Part shown: piece after piece, positions 33,705-45,918 of the stretch
Numbering within the stretch: position 1 is the first letter of the stretch
Layout: every line of letters starts with the position of its first letter
Origin: Hydnum rufescens UP504
Lineage: Eukaryota > Basidiomycota > Agaricomycetes > Cantharellales > Hydnaceae
DNA: 64,000 nt
Reading direction: 5' to 3'
Assembly (NCBI GenBank): GCA_014904985.1
Contig: MU129046.1
Location: forward strand, 1-64,000
Notes under the pieces: model-generated
Database searches by the model: none
What the model saw: the letters and a program-made list of their open reading frames with translations, nothing else
What the model was told of the DNA's origin: nothing
Translations under genes and position numbers: made by a program

Positions 33705-34195
33705 AAATCATCTGAGGATTCCATTAGGCTCCTTGATTCTTTCCACATACCATCGACGAAGCCGTAATCCACGTGGTCACCTCACTCAGTGGTAATGTCT
33801 CTATTTTGGATCTTATTGTGAAAAGTACCTGTATGAGGCCGGGGCGCTAACCGTAGTGCCAATGCCTCAATATGTGAGTTTCAACCCTAGGAAGCCTGCC
33901 AAGGTGATCTAGTCGAAGGCAACTTTCTACCTAGTATATTGTCGGGAGTCTGTGGACATTCTGTGAGCCCCTTCTCACGAGATTGTTGTGCTGGCTGCGA
34001 GAGAGAGCTAGAAGAGGGAGGAGTATAGTGATCGCAGGCAAATATGGGGCACAACACCTGCCAGCACCACCGAGATATCAGCAGAGGTCACGACGGCCAG
34101 GAGAATCGCTCTCGCCTAGCCAATAGGGGGGAACCAGGAACTCCGTCGCATTCCAGGTCGGGTGAATCCGAAGCTAACGAAGAGACCGATATTGA
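33705..34195. other. Duplicated stretch matching the 102-codon ORF of unit 3
   Basis: This matches 62096-62540. The minus-strand frame that is open there (62092-62400) is broken here by an insertion near 33835-33900. No other feature was seen. Confidence 0.4.
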
Positions 34196-34573
34196 CTACA
34201 TGGTTCGACCAGATGGGGTCAGAGGGACATCGGCGAGTACAGTATTCGACGCTTGAAGAGACTCAGTGGAGGTAATAGGAGGAATAATCGATGAACTCGA
34301 GAAATGGACGCGGTGCCCAGGGGTCAGAAAACGGATAGATATATAATTAAGCCGTTCGGTCGACGAGGAGACGCGAATGGATTCGAAGGATCGGAGTGTG
34401 CCCTCACAGTTTGCGAACAACGAAAATCGCCAATCCAGGCGCCTGATGTACATGTCAGGAAATAGTAGTAAAATGGACCAGGGATTACAGAGGAGAGCGA
34501 CAATTTCGATGCATTGATAATGCTGCTGGAGATTCAGGCCAAGTTCCATCAATACATGTCGCAGCTGGCCCAA
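34196..34573 (-). pseudogene. Conserved minus-strand ORF fragment (SILLLFPDMY block)
   Basis: A 125-codon frame with SILLLFPDMYIRRLDW and VHFSSSSIIPPITSTES is repeated at 62539-62853 and, shorter, at 24336-24518. Unit 3 and unit 1 copies carry changes at the same stretch. The plus strand of this stretch also encodes a shared frame (MLLEIQAKFHQYMSQLAQPF, 34514-34702), so which strand is used cannot be decided. Confidence 0.3.
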
Positions 34574-34702
34574 CCCTTTGCACAGCTTCGTATCGCTCCC
34601 GTTTCAACAGAGAGTGTCTTCCTCATGCTGACACCTCTTCGCAGCCTGCCTAGCCTCATCTCGAATAACACCCTTGTCCATTGCCTTGTACCTGTTCAGT
34701 GA

Positions 34703-35854
34703 ACTTGCGGCATGGAAGTCGGGAAGTCAGGAGAAGCCTCGCATCTCTCTCTGCAGATTGGTTGGAATGCACAACCCATAGAGTGAAGGACGAGAAGGCG
34801 ATGGCTGTTGCAAGTGTCGCCTTTGCCCTGTAGGACATGGACCAAAGTGGGCTGCCACGTGCTCGCGGCGGAACGACCCGATACATTCCGGATCGTTTTC
34901 CCACTTGGTTGTTGGTACCCGAATAATCACCCGTCCTCCGCTGAAGTCTTTTTCGTCCGCTCAACTGCGTCTTCGAGGTTTTTTTTGTTCTTGTTCCTAT
35001 CCCTGAGGGCGTCTGGCGATTCGACAGGTAGTGACTTGGTCAGACCTCTCCCAGTAGAGTATCTAGCCCCCTTATCTGGAACACCGGGATCACTCCTTTT
35101 CGAGCTCCGGGATCGCCATTCGGCCATGGAATATCGTGACGATACCCCGCCCGCAGGATCTCGGGCGACAGGGCCGTATGGTCCTCCTATAACTGCTTGG
35201 TCGACACCTTGTGGAAGTCCTTCGCGTCATCCACTAACGTGCGGTATGGTGCGATAATTGCAGCGGGTGAAGGCTGGCGAATGTTGTAGCGGAGGCAGCG
35301 TTCAAGCCGGCCTTGTCACTGCCATTGCTTGAAATGTAAAGTATCACTTATTACATGCATGACAGTACGTCTCCTTCTCACATAGTTCACAGTTGATGGA
35401 AGCATGTTTTGTCTGCTTTAACCTCTATTGCTGCCCTTACGAGGCGATTAAGAGCGGGAGAGAACGCTCTTTATAATTATGAACATGTGTGGATGGTGAC
35501 CCCGAGGCCTGACTAGAGCATTGCGAATCGCTCGATGCTCTCGCGAATACATTATTTCCTTTCTAGAGACCAACGCAGTATTTTGTCATAGACGATGTCC
35601 TGTATTAAAAGTGGAAATGGGCGTCGCCATGGACTTATTGCGGAACAGACACAGTACATGACAGTATCAGGAGTGGTGAATGTTGAGGGAGACTCCTTTT
35701 CATTGACGGACGCAGTAATAGTGCTAAATCGGCGAGAGAAAGAGGATGGCAGAAATGAATGAGAGACGGTCGAGATGCCTGCCGCAGGACACGTACTATA
35801 CAAATAGGGCCTGGTAGGAGCCACCGCTCCAGCTGAGTTCCTGGGGACTCTATC
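34703..35854. other. Duplicated intergenic stretch, no gene supported
   Basis: This matches unit 3 from about 63060 to 64000 (without the 638-bp insertion there) and unit 1 at 26185-26640. It contains T-rich tracts at 34978-34990. No open frame is conserved. Confidence 0.4.
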
Positions 35855-36131
35855 CTTCGTGGTAGTGTTGCCAAGGACTTGGCTTCAAGTCGGCTCAAGT
35901 CCGAAGCCAGTCTCTTCTAAGCCAAGTCAAGTCAAGTCCTTTGATTACTAATCAAATGACTTGACTTGACTTTGGGCGACTTGGCTTCAGCTTGAAGCCG
36001 GCTCAAGTCCTAATAATATAATAGGCACATGTTTATGTAGATACAGTATATAGACTGCACATTCTGGTGGGTTGGGTTGGGTTGGCCCTCAAATTTACAT
36101 AGGAGTATTTTTTCACCTCTCTTCTGAATGC

Positions 36132-36560
36132 ACCTTAGGCAAACACCTTTAAGTACCTAGTTAGCTATGTAATACCCTATAGGCACATCCTACCTACAGA
36201 GGTACAACTTATAATGGTACACTTGGAATACTCACCTATCTATTTGCTTGAAAAATAGGGCTCCCCAGGGCTGATTTTTCAGCCCTGGGTCCCCTCCAGA
36301 AAACCTGGGGGTTCGGGGGTGGTAGCCCCCGAGAAGCTCTGGGGTTCTTGGTCTGGGGACACCCAAAGTTGGCCTGGGGACGCCCGAGTTAGGCCTTGGG
36401 ACACTTGGATTAGGTCATGGGACCCCGGAATCAGGCCATGGGATCCTCAGATAGGGGTGGGTCCGCCTGGCTGCAGAATCAAATTTGGCCGGCTCCTCCA
36501 CCCCCTTCCTCAAGGCCACTAACCCCTAATTTCTGCATCCCCCATGTACCAAGACCTTCT
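36132..36560. repeat. KDZ element left TIR
   Basis: The inverted partner is 47068-47504. The two remain similar over about 430 bp with scattered substitutions and small indels, including the GGGGACGCCCGAGTTAGGCC segment and the step-like TGGGACCCCGGAATCAGGCC repeats at 36330-36450. Confidence 0.85.
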
Positions 36561-36871
36561 AGTAATCCTTGTGATAGTATTTCTCATAGTATTTCTGCCC
36601 CTTTACCACATTATAACATCACTACAAGATTAAGACTCATGATTCCTCTAAATAGTATAATATGCATATGTTATGCAGGCTATACTATTTCATGCTGCTA
36701 TAATTAACTTAGAGGGAAAGGTTCAGAGAGCAATGGGCAATGGAAGGAATACAGGAGACTAGAGAAGTGGATAGGACTATATTTACTCTAGGCATAATTG
36801 AATATTTTCAGCTTGGGGCACACTGTTGTGGGATTTACCAAGGCTTGATCAGCTTTCACAACTAGTTCTAA

Positions 36872-39210
36872 ATGTCAGATAATCCTGGACCCTCAGAGAC
36901 ATCACTAAATGACAAGAAAAGGATAAGAGGAGAGGTATGAGTATATTCACCTATATATTCCTACACAATTCTGATGAACTTTCCTCAGAGTGCCTCATTA
37001 TCTGATCCCACCCGTGAACAAGACTTACCCAAGAGTGAAGATGGCTCCGGGTCTGCAGACGTATGCATTGAGGCCCCTTCCATTCATTGAACTAATATTT
37101 TTTTTATTTTAGCCTGGTCATACGCATAAAATACGACGAACTCAGAAATACCAAGAAAGTCAAGAATATCTTCAGTCCGAGGCAGCCAGGGGCCGAGGGC
37201 TGGGCTCCAAAAGGGGAAAACCCACTGCCGCTCGGGTGCAGTCAATTCATATTCATAGTCGCAGACATGGACAAGGACAAGTGTGGGGCCGCAGCCAAGG
37301 CAGACAACCCAGACTTGGCATGCCACCCAGAAATGCGGATAGCCTATCCTCGGGCAGTGAAATCCCAATTGACCCCATACTTCTCTCCAATAATGATACT
37401 ATATCGGTCAGTATTCAGTCATCACTAAGGAACTCCCCGCTTAATTATTATATGAACAGCTTCATGATGGCGGTGTCATGGATTTCAGTTCCCTACACGC
37501 CTCTATGGGTACCAATACTCCCATTGAATATGAGATTTTCAATGGCAGGGATCCTCATAGTACTGAATGGCGTGCATTGCGCATTCAACATCTTCATATT
37601 CTCATTCAGCACCTCCCAGATGTCGGCACTATTGCATCACAGGGCGACTACCTTGGGAGCTACGTTCCTCAGTCTTATGAAGAGTGGCGACAAGTCTTCG
37701 GCATTGACAATTTTGGCGATTTTCTCATAGACGACCTTAAATTTGGCCTGGCATTTAAAGACTTCACCAAGCAAGCCTTTGGGGATCGATACAAAGCTGA
37801 AGCAGCACTTGCCATGTTCTCTACGGGCAATTTCAAGAGTGTTCGGCAAGTTGCATGCTCGGTATCGATTGTGAACGCTCAACAGATGGATGGATCGGTG
37901 TTCTGGGCTTCTGGCGGTGCGGTAGCCATGATTCCCGAGATGTTCCAATCCGCTTTTACTCACTGTCCCACAGACCATGAGTCTGGACTTATTGATAAGT
38001 GGCTAGTTGATGTCTTGAACATGGCTAAGCGAACATACAAACGACACGACACTGCTGTAGGTGCACCCAATCCATTTCGAGTGAAAGAAAATCTGACACA
38101 GGATCCAACGCCTTACTAGATTCCCCTTTTATCAGCACTGTCTTCGGCATCTACTGTTCATCCAACATCTCCCACATCTGCTGTTCACTCTACCTTTGCA
38201 GGCCATTCCACCCCGCCATTCATTTGGTATCTACACTTCCTTCAAAGTCTGCAATTCGTTTGACGTCTGCAATTCGTTTGACGTCCGCAATTCGTTTGAT
38301 GTCCGCAATTCGTTTGATGTCCGCAATTCGTTCGACGTCCGCAATTCGTTCGATGCCTGCAATTCCTTTGACGTCTGCACGTCCTTCAACACTCACAATT
38401 CCTTCAATGTCTACGATCCCTTCAATGTCTATGATTCCTTCAGCATCTATGGTTCCTTCAGCATCTACGGTTCCTTCAGCGTCTACAGTTCCTTCAGCAT
38501 CTGCGATCTCGTCAGCATCCACAATCTCTTCGGCATCCATGGTCCCTTTGACATCTGGAGTCCCTTCGACATCTGCCAATGCCCCCTTCAAGTCTAGAAC
38601 TACAACGGGTGCCAACTTCATCACTAGGTTTGCACAGGCAGCTCTAGATCAAGATGTCGATTGGAGTCAAGATGTTGATAGTGGATCGGAGTTTGTTACC
38701 CCATCTGACTCAGAAGACTCTAACAATGAGCACTTTGATGATGTCTTCAGCAAAGAAGACGAGAACGGGAATGTTCGATCAGCACACACCCGAACTGCAG
38801 GGAAGCAACGCCAGAAGCCAAGGACCAAGTCAAACCATCCTCACATTCCCAACATCGAAGCAGAACTTGCCAATCTTCAGGCCCAGGAAGGCATCCGGGA
38901 CGATCAGCTATGTGACGATAACAATTCAACTGCCGATATCCTCCCTAACGTCTCGACTCTCAAAGATGGTCCATTGTCGCTGGACCAATGGAAGATGTGT
39001 GAACTGATTTGGGGCCAATTCATGAAGGCTGTGGATTTTCTGGTGCAAAAATGGCAAGTCAAGCCCAGTAGGATTCTTGCCAAGGCAGGCCATGTGGCGT
39101 CGGTCCCACCCTCTCAAACTGAAAATCTATGGAATGCATTCTTGAGTTCTGAAAAGGATAATTGGCCTACAGATGGTATGAATCTCCTATTCACGCTAAG
39201 TAGTGGCTAA
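36872..39210 (+). pseudogene. Multi-exon gene carried by the KDZ element, broken
   Basis: Exons 36872-36934, 36989-37060, 37113-37406 and 37460-38119 join in phase through introns of 54, 52 and 53 bp. They encode MSDNPGPSETSLNDKKR, a basic linker (KRGKPTAARVQ), and a globular part (YEIFNGRDPHSTEWRAL, then WLVDVLNMAKRTYKR). TAG at 38117-38119, in a context suggesting a former CAG, stops the frame. The same frame then continues (SSASTVHPTSPTSAVHS) to about 38225, where the frame changes into a Ser/Ala/Ile repeat, an acidic region (DSEDSNNEHFDDVF) and a C-terminal region (LSLDQWKMCELIWGQF). It probably continues past 39210 through another intron. No family is recognised; similar Trp-rich C-termini accompany KDZ elements in other Agaricomycetes as far as I recall. 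Confidence 0.55.
38232..38583 (+). repeat. 18-bp coding minisatellite, about 19-20 units
   Basis: Units such as TCTGCAATTCGTTTGACG grade into TCTACGGTTCCTTCAGCA. Being a multiple of three, the array is open in two plus frames and one minus frame (hexapeptides SAIRLT, NSFDVC and, on minus, DAEGTV). Confidence 0.9.
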
Positions 39211-40776
39211 TATATGAGTTTGACAGAGCCGTTGAAAGCTTGGAATGCATGAATGAAAGTTAAATATGCAACACTATTTGAAGGTCTAAACAAGAACGAG
39301 GCTGCGGCCAAAAAAGACAGTCTCCTAAAAGGTCTACAGGAGAAGAGAGGTATTCGAGACTTTGAACAAGCAGAAGAAGGCCGGTGGGGAGCGATAATGG
39401 CTTGAAATGCAAATTCAATAAAAAAACAGGCATGTAGACCTGTCATAGATGCCTTAACTGTACGGGCTCCATCACTGATACAGTATGTAGGCCATACATT
39501 TGGACGCATTCTCGAACATCGCAATGATTACATTTCTTATCAATTGAGACTTTCAAGATGGATATGCCACTGCACAGAACTGCACAATTACCGGATCGCC
39601 TGAGATTACGCAAGCACTTGACCCATTCAAGGCTAATATTCTTAAGACACTCCATGATGCTGTATGAACCACAAAGTACGTTGTTGGAGGGACAAATCCC
39701 TACTACGTGCAAACCCCATCCAAGGACGATTTTTCAAATAAATGAACCATTTTCTATGTCAATCCGGACGTCAATTCCCACACCATCATTCATTTGAGAA
39801 CAAGCCTGAATCCCATACGTCTAATACCCATGAATCCGCACCATTCCTTTGTTTGCGCACAAGCCAATTTATTATGTATCCATGGCACTTCAACAGGCCA
39901 CCCTAAATTCCACCTTTCCATGCCACACCTCAATGTGGCAATAGCAATTCAACTTGCTTGCTTTGTTTGACCTTCAATCAGTCTCCACTTCTGATACATG
40001 CTTCCTGTTGCCTCAAGGGCGACTCTAACGAATTGTGATTATGTAACACAATGGATTACACACCCGGGCCTCGATTCCGACTCGCGGACTTGTCACATGA
40101 CAAATAGGGGCTAATGCGGTGCTCTCAAGGAGTAAACGTGGAATATCTCCCTCAATTTTGATCGGATCGACTCGGCAAGATAGCGCCCAGAAAGCTACGA
40201 TTCACACCTTTCATACGATACCAAACACAAGCCGAACGAATCAAAACTACACCTTCCAGGTCGATTTTACTATGTGTTTCATATATCCCTTCAGTATTTT
40301 TCGATTTTCTCAGTCAGTTTTGATCCAATTTGCTCGGGACAAGTACTCCTAGAAAGCTGTCGACAGTCCGCATCCAATGGTACCAAGGGAAAAACGAGCG
40401 GATTAAAACTCGGCTCTCTACAATTCAACTTCTCCATGTCTCATTCCATTATTGCCTCCGCTTTTTTGATTATTAATGGCAATTATTCTCTGCCCCTCTT
40501 ATATCCGACGAAGAGTACGTCTAGGACGACCAGTTCCACCATTCCCCAAGGGATTCTGTGCAGTAGGAGAGGAGGAATAGCTTGGTTAAGCCATATTCCC
40601 CTATTCTGACTTGATTTTGTAATATCTCCTTCAGTTTTGAAGCTTTTGACTTGATTTCTTTTTCATCATTTTCGCCTTAACCCCACCTTTCTGCTGGTTA
40701 CCATAGAATTTTTCTGTGATGTATATTAAGTGCAGGAGATGCGAATTTCTACAGTTTTCCCCCTCCCCAGTTTTGA
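39211..40776. other. KDZ element interior, no clear gene
   Basis: 39240-39700 probably holds the last exons of the gene that starts at 36872 (frames WNACMKVKYATLFEGLNK and QYVGHTFGRILEHRNDY), with stops. 39800-40776 is A/T-rich, with pyrimidine tracts and no conserved frame. Confidence 0.35.
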
Positions 40777-41214
40777 GGCACTGATGTATTGCCACTGGTT
40801 CCTTGGGTGAATTCCACTAAGACTACTACACTTTGTCTAGGGCCTCAAGAGGAGAGCCTTAGGGTGTGGTTTTGTGACCCATATTCATTCTTTATTCTAT
40901 TGCTTGGGCAGGTGTTGCTTACAGCATTAGATTTCTATCACCAAAGACCTTCATTCCTTCGAGCCTCAATATTCGGATTGATCCCGTGGTCCCTTCTTTT
41001 CGTTCTCGATTCCATATCGTGGACTGTGGCTGGATTCCTCCCTCCAATTCCCGCTTACACCGACCTCGAACTTGGAGAGCTATCTAAACCCGACTTTGTT
41101 CCAATACAATGGAATGCGACATTGATTTTATTATCTGTCAAATCCAGACACAACACAAGACTCTATTCGGATTCATATGTATTTACAGAGTCATCAGAGC
41201 AGATGTCATGTTGA
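40777..41214 (+). CDS. Putative membrane protein carried by the KDZ element
   Basis: The open frame from 40777 to the stop at 41212-41214 contains two or three hydrophobic segments (SFFILLLGQVLLTALDF, ASIFGLIPWSLLFVLD and SWTVAGFLPPIP), followed by a charged tail. There is no in-frame ATG at the left, so it is probably a terminal exon after an AG near 40770 or 40834. Its end overlaps the transposase tail on the other strand. No family is recognised. Confidence 0.4.
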   Translation, partial: GTDVLPLVPWVNSTKTTTLCLGPQEESLRVWFCDPYSFFILLLGQVLLTALDFYHQRPSFLRASIFGLIPWSLLFVLDSISWTVAGFLPPIPAYTDLELGELSKPDFVPIQWNATLILLSVKSRHNTRLYSDSYVFTESSEQMSC

Positions 41215-44200
41215 CTGCATTCTTCGTTGTCATCTATTTTCCTGAGCACCTCAGAGGTGACTGCTAGAATTTCACATTGTTCGATGCAATCTTCACTGTC
41301 TGAATCAAGCTCGTGTGTCAAACCTTCGGGAAAGGGTGTAGACAGAGCGTGGACACATGTGACATCTGCATGTATGCTATTCAAGGCGAAAGGCATGATA
41401 GATCGTAGGTTGGAAGGGTAGGGTAGTCAAGAGAGAGAATGATCCCACAATTCTCTGAGGTTGTTGAGATCTGTGAATTTGTGTAGAAGGTGAAAGTGAA
41501 GGGCAGAATCAGTTCCTGTAAGTGATTATAAGAATTCAAGTCAACATGTGTCATTGGAGTGCATACTGGCCTCATGGATCGCCGTCTGAATAGCATTGTG
41601 TTCCTCCACATACCAGACATGCATGTTTGCCACCTCACGCTTGATGATGTCGAGTTCAGCGTGGCAACCCTTCCAGTCTAGATATGTGATAATTGCCACC
41701 CACATGTTTTCATCTGCCAACCATCATGGTGGCGCACAATTGTCACCTAGTCCAGCCTCAAGGATATGCAAACCCTTCCAGATAGCACCATCAACGTCGA
41801 GAGAGAACAATCCCTTTTGGTCGAGCTTTTCTGGACAGATCGTGCCTCGAGGGGCATCATCCCAAGCATCTAGCATACGTTCGATTTCTTTATTGAGTTG
41901 GTCGAGGCAGCGTATGATGGCAGGTTGCTTCTTGTCCACTTTTGCCTCATGAATTTGGGCTTTGTGATCTATTGGCGGTTCTTGGTATCAGATCAAGTTG
42001 ATGGGCCTGAACCATCGTACGCACCGAGGATATGGCTGCGGTAATCTTCAATGTGTTGAGTAATCATAAATTTACAACCGATTAAAGCAGCCACAAGGTG
42101 CTGGTAGTGAGCACAAGCACGAACGAGTGCATCGTACCATTGTGAAGACTTGATCTTTTCGAGATCACCTCACGTCATCTTACCATGAAGTAACAAATCG
42201 TATTCTTTTTTCGCAAGCTGTGATTTGACCCGTTCTAATGACGATTGCAGTTGATCTAAGCAATCAAGTAATTCGACGCAGTCAGGGGATGAGGGATCAT
42301 GCAGAAGTATAAACACTTGTTGACTCGAAGTAAGCGTAATCTGTCGTCGGAGAGTGGTATGAGTCCATAGGAGGTTGAGTATAGATTCGATTGTCTTCAT
42401 CCCTGCATCCTTTTCGGGGACTAAGTTGCCCAATGTCAGTAAATTTATCTGGAGAAACAGATTTAACACACGAGGTGGCTCAGCCTGCTGTGTGGACAAC
42501 TGCTTGGCCCATGCAGTTTGGATCTCATCGATTGGAATCCCTAGTCTGTCCAGAGCACCCTCCGCTTCATCTAATTTAGCAACCGTGTCATCAAAGCACC
42601 ATTTCTGATGGCTTGCAAGCTTGCACAGGTTTTGTCCATTGATATATGCTTGTTTGGTATTTATCATGAACAATCGGCGATAGAACTGTATGGTCATAGA
42701 AGACTTAGTATTCAGTATTGTAAAGGAGTGGGAGACTTACACCTGAAATATGACACATTGGAATGACACTGTTTAGTAAATTCCACTCTCTCTCGCATCC
42801 TTCACCATCAGTGCGACCGAACTTAAGATTTTTGTATGGGTGGTACGACAATTGGCACAGCCATTGATGACCATACGAGTGAAAAACGGGCGTGGCAAAT
42901 TTGAGATGTGGCAGACAATGGGGCAACAGTTGCCACTGAGGGCTGATAGTCAATACGATGGTATAGGTTGATCGGAGCGAATCCCATGTACCCGTTCCAT
43001 TTCTTGATGCAAAGCACATATTACATCGTAAAAAAAACCAACAGTAAATGACTCAGGTAGCTCCCTAAGAAGCTGTTGCATCATAGCAAGCATAAAATAT
43101 CGTTTTTCACCATTTGGACCCATGTTGATGAACCAAAGGACGCAGTCATGTCAGCAAACCAAGACAATAAGGCCCTTGTCTGAGAATTCTTTCGTTATTT
43201 TGATGCGATAATCTTTAGCCGCAAGGTATGAATCCTTGCAGCGATCAATGACATCATTAATGACTGCCATTCCCCTTTCTCGAATGTCGGTAGAGCAATT
43301 CGGATTTGTAGACTTTCCCGCTGCCTTGGTCTCCATGTAATATTTGCTCATAGCTGATGTCTCGCTCATTGAGAGAAATAGATCGTGTGGTGTCCCAAAG
43401 GCATAATCTTGCATTCCATGCCTATCATGTTGCCATCATTGAGTGGCACAACCATTGCCAGCAACAAATACACTGGGTCTGAGGAAACAAAGGTCCAGAT
43501 CTCATCATGGGAATTTATCGAGAATGAACAAGTACGTACTGGCCATCCTTAGGATACTGTGTCCCCCCAAAACATGCTGGGCAGCGATATTGAAGGTAAA
43601 TGCTGGGTTGAGTGTTGTTGGTCATTGGTTCGTGGTTTTCTGGATCCGTGTGATACCATCACATGAAAGGATTGGCGGCTAGATCTTCTAATGTAGGCGT
43701 TGAATATGGGGGTAAGGGTGATAGAGGGGGGCTGATAGATGTGAGGATAGAGAGGGGTCAGATGACAAGGGCACAGATGGTGATGGACAAGACGAGGGAC
43801 AAGATGATGAGGGAGCAGATGGGAAGGGCACAGATCCAGATCCCAAAGAACCAGATGCCAAGGGGCTCGACAAGGGGTCTGACGACGAGGGGCTAGATGA
43901 TGAGGGGCCAGATGATGAGGGGCTGGACGACAAGGGGCTAGACGATGAGGGGCCAGACGACAAGGGGGACTCACAAACCATGCTGTCCAGGGGCTGACTC
44001 GGGGGTGCACTCGCCTGTTTGCTCTTTTTCACTAAGACGATGGCATTGTTCACAACTTCCTCCATAGAACTAAGTAAGATGTCATAATATTGAAGTGCTT
44101 TTCCAAAGTGCCGTCGTAGCGTATCCTACGAAGGAGACATTAAGATAGAGTAAAGGTAGCTGGGTGATCTGTACTTCTCCATCTAGAACATGCCCTCGTT

Positions 44201-45193
44201 TGCGCAAAAATATCTGCAGTGTGCTTGTCCACCCGTGGATGTTAGGCTGCTCAATTCTGAAGAGGGTTGATGTGAAGTCAAGGAGGTCGAGATCAATGGC
44301 TAACATCGGATGAACTGGTGCTGATGGGAAAAGACCAAGTTCGAGGAGAAGCATTGCAGCAGGATGGCAGCTGCAGACGTTTAGAGTAATTTCGTTAATA
44401 CCTGTATAGGAAGGAAGATGAGATAATGTTCATGCCACTGGAATGATCAGCCACACGCACTTTGAGTTCGAATACATGTCACATGGAGTGTTCTTGGAGA
44501 ACACCCTGCATTGCCGTTGCATGGTGGTAAACCAGCATCAAAAGACAATCCACTATCCCAGTTTGTTCCAGCAACCCATCTGGAAAAGGGGACAATAAGG
44601 TGGGGAATGAGCTCATTCCATTGCTGCGCCAATGCTCCACGAGATGCTGAGCCATGCAACTTGGGCTGCTTTGCAGGTGTAGGGGCTTCGCTAATGAATA
44701 GATCGTTCAACCCATCACTCTCCAATGTCGCAATAGGGTTCCAGCTGTGATTATCATCCTGCAACAATGTAGAATCAGGACAAGTGGAGACTCCGTTATC
44801 GCGATTTTCGGAAAGAACATCAGGGGCCAGGCCCACTGACGAGGTGACCTGGAGAGATGAACGCAAACGTGGGGGAGTGTGCTTAGAACCAATCATCCTA
44901 TACAGCCATGTCTCACCTGAGTTGGCATCCTGATGTAGTCCGTGTTTTTCATGTAACCTGGGTTTCTTGGGCAATATAGGAGGTACACGAATGTCATGAG
45001 CCGGAATCGTATTGGGTGGGATTGCAGGGCTGGATGATGGTGCTGTCATACCAATGGATGAGAAAAATGACGTTCCCATACTGACTTCTTCAAGGTCAGC
45101 TTGACAATCGATACCGCTGGAACAATGTGGACATTTGCGACTTGGGCGTGGGTTTGGATGGGGAGAGGAGTTCGGTAGAGAGGCGGGTGGCAA
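41163..45193 (-). pseudogene. KDZ transposase with CxC1 domain, inactivated
   Basis: Exon 1 is 44461-45193 (MPPASLPNSSPHPNPRP start, a CPHC..C cluster). The introns 44402-44460 and 44126-44174 join in phase to the CxC1 block, CSCHPAAMLLLELGLFPSAP, then WTSTLQIFLRKRGHVL and DTLRRHFGKALQYYD. A Ser/Pro-rich low-complexity stretch (43690-43990) precedes CPACFGG (43570-43590). Further KDZ landmarks are VINDVIDRCKDSYLAAKDY, FFYDVICALHQ, FHSYGHQWLCQ and DGEGCER (about 42810), then a helical C-terminus and an acidic tail to 41163. TGA at 43151-43153 stands where family members have Arg in CRHD, a second TGA is at 43436-43438, and frames shift near 42990. The residues at the expected first catalytic Asp read VAGNG rather than LDGNF. 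So it is not functional. Confidence 0.85.
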
Positions 45194-45199
45194 TAAATC

Positions 45200-45918
45200 A
45201 GATGTATTGCTGAAAAAGTTCGGGATAACGAGTGGTTCAGATACAGTGCCAGGGTTTTCGGCTTTCTTCTGCGATCATCATGGCTGCCATGGTTTCCACA
45301 GTTTCATTGCTGTCAGGGGAGCTGAGGAATTTGTGAATGAAGGATTTTGAGACTACCTGGTGACATGCCTTGGGGATTGTTACGTGAACACAATGAAACT
45401 GTGGCTGCCTGGACCACACCCCCATGGGAAGCGACATGTGGGTTTGAGGAGCCGCCAGAAGGTGGTAGCATTGATGAATTTAAGCTTGAGGGGTGTGAGA
45501 TGTGGAGGATATGATTTCCATCCCATCGACCTTGTACAAGCGATGTTGGTGGCAGACGCTGAACTGCAGGCTCCCATTCAAGAGAGTTTGAGTTTCCTAT
45601 CTGTTGCCAGTGGCCTAGGCTGTGTTGGGATTGGCTTTTCATTGATAGATTGCATAGGAGTTCTTATGCTCACGTGAATTGACAAGCCCGCTCCAACCAT
45701 AAGGGCCCTTCAACTCCACCAGATTTCTCACTGATGGGGACTGGTAGGGAGGCAGTTGAAACGACCAACAGTATTGCTCGTTCCGGAACGTCGCACATAA
45801 CTAGACTAATGAACGGAGTGACAAGCATAAGGCATAAGAGGATTTTAGACAAAGCAGAAGTGGTGCAAGTACATCGATGTTCCACAGATTTTGCCATCAT
45901 TAGCAAATACAGCAAATA
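45200..45918. other. Gap between transposase and GRF gene
   Basis: A plus-strand frame at 45360-45677 (LGDCYVNTMKLWLPGPHP) and overlapping minus frames exist, and neither can be confirmed. This is the divergent or terminal region between two minus-strand genes; it may hold the transposase promoter or a small host-like exon. Confidence 0.3.

Noticed and set aside
34978..34990. T-rich tract as a poly(A) tail of a retroelement.
   Set aside because: The tract is shared with unit 3 (about 63974-63990) at the same place and has no target duplication.
40020..40110. Possible tRNA gene (GCCTCGATTCCGA word).
   Set aside because: No matching A box or foldable cloverleaf was found.
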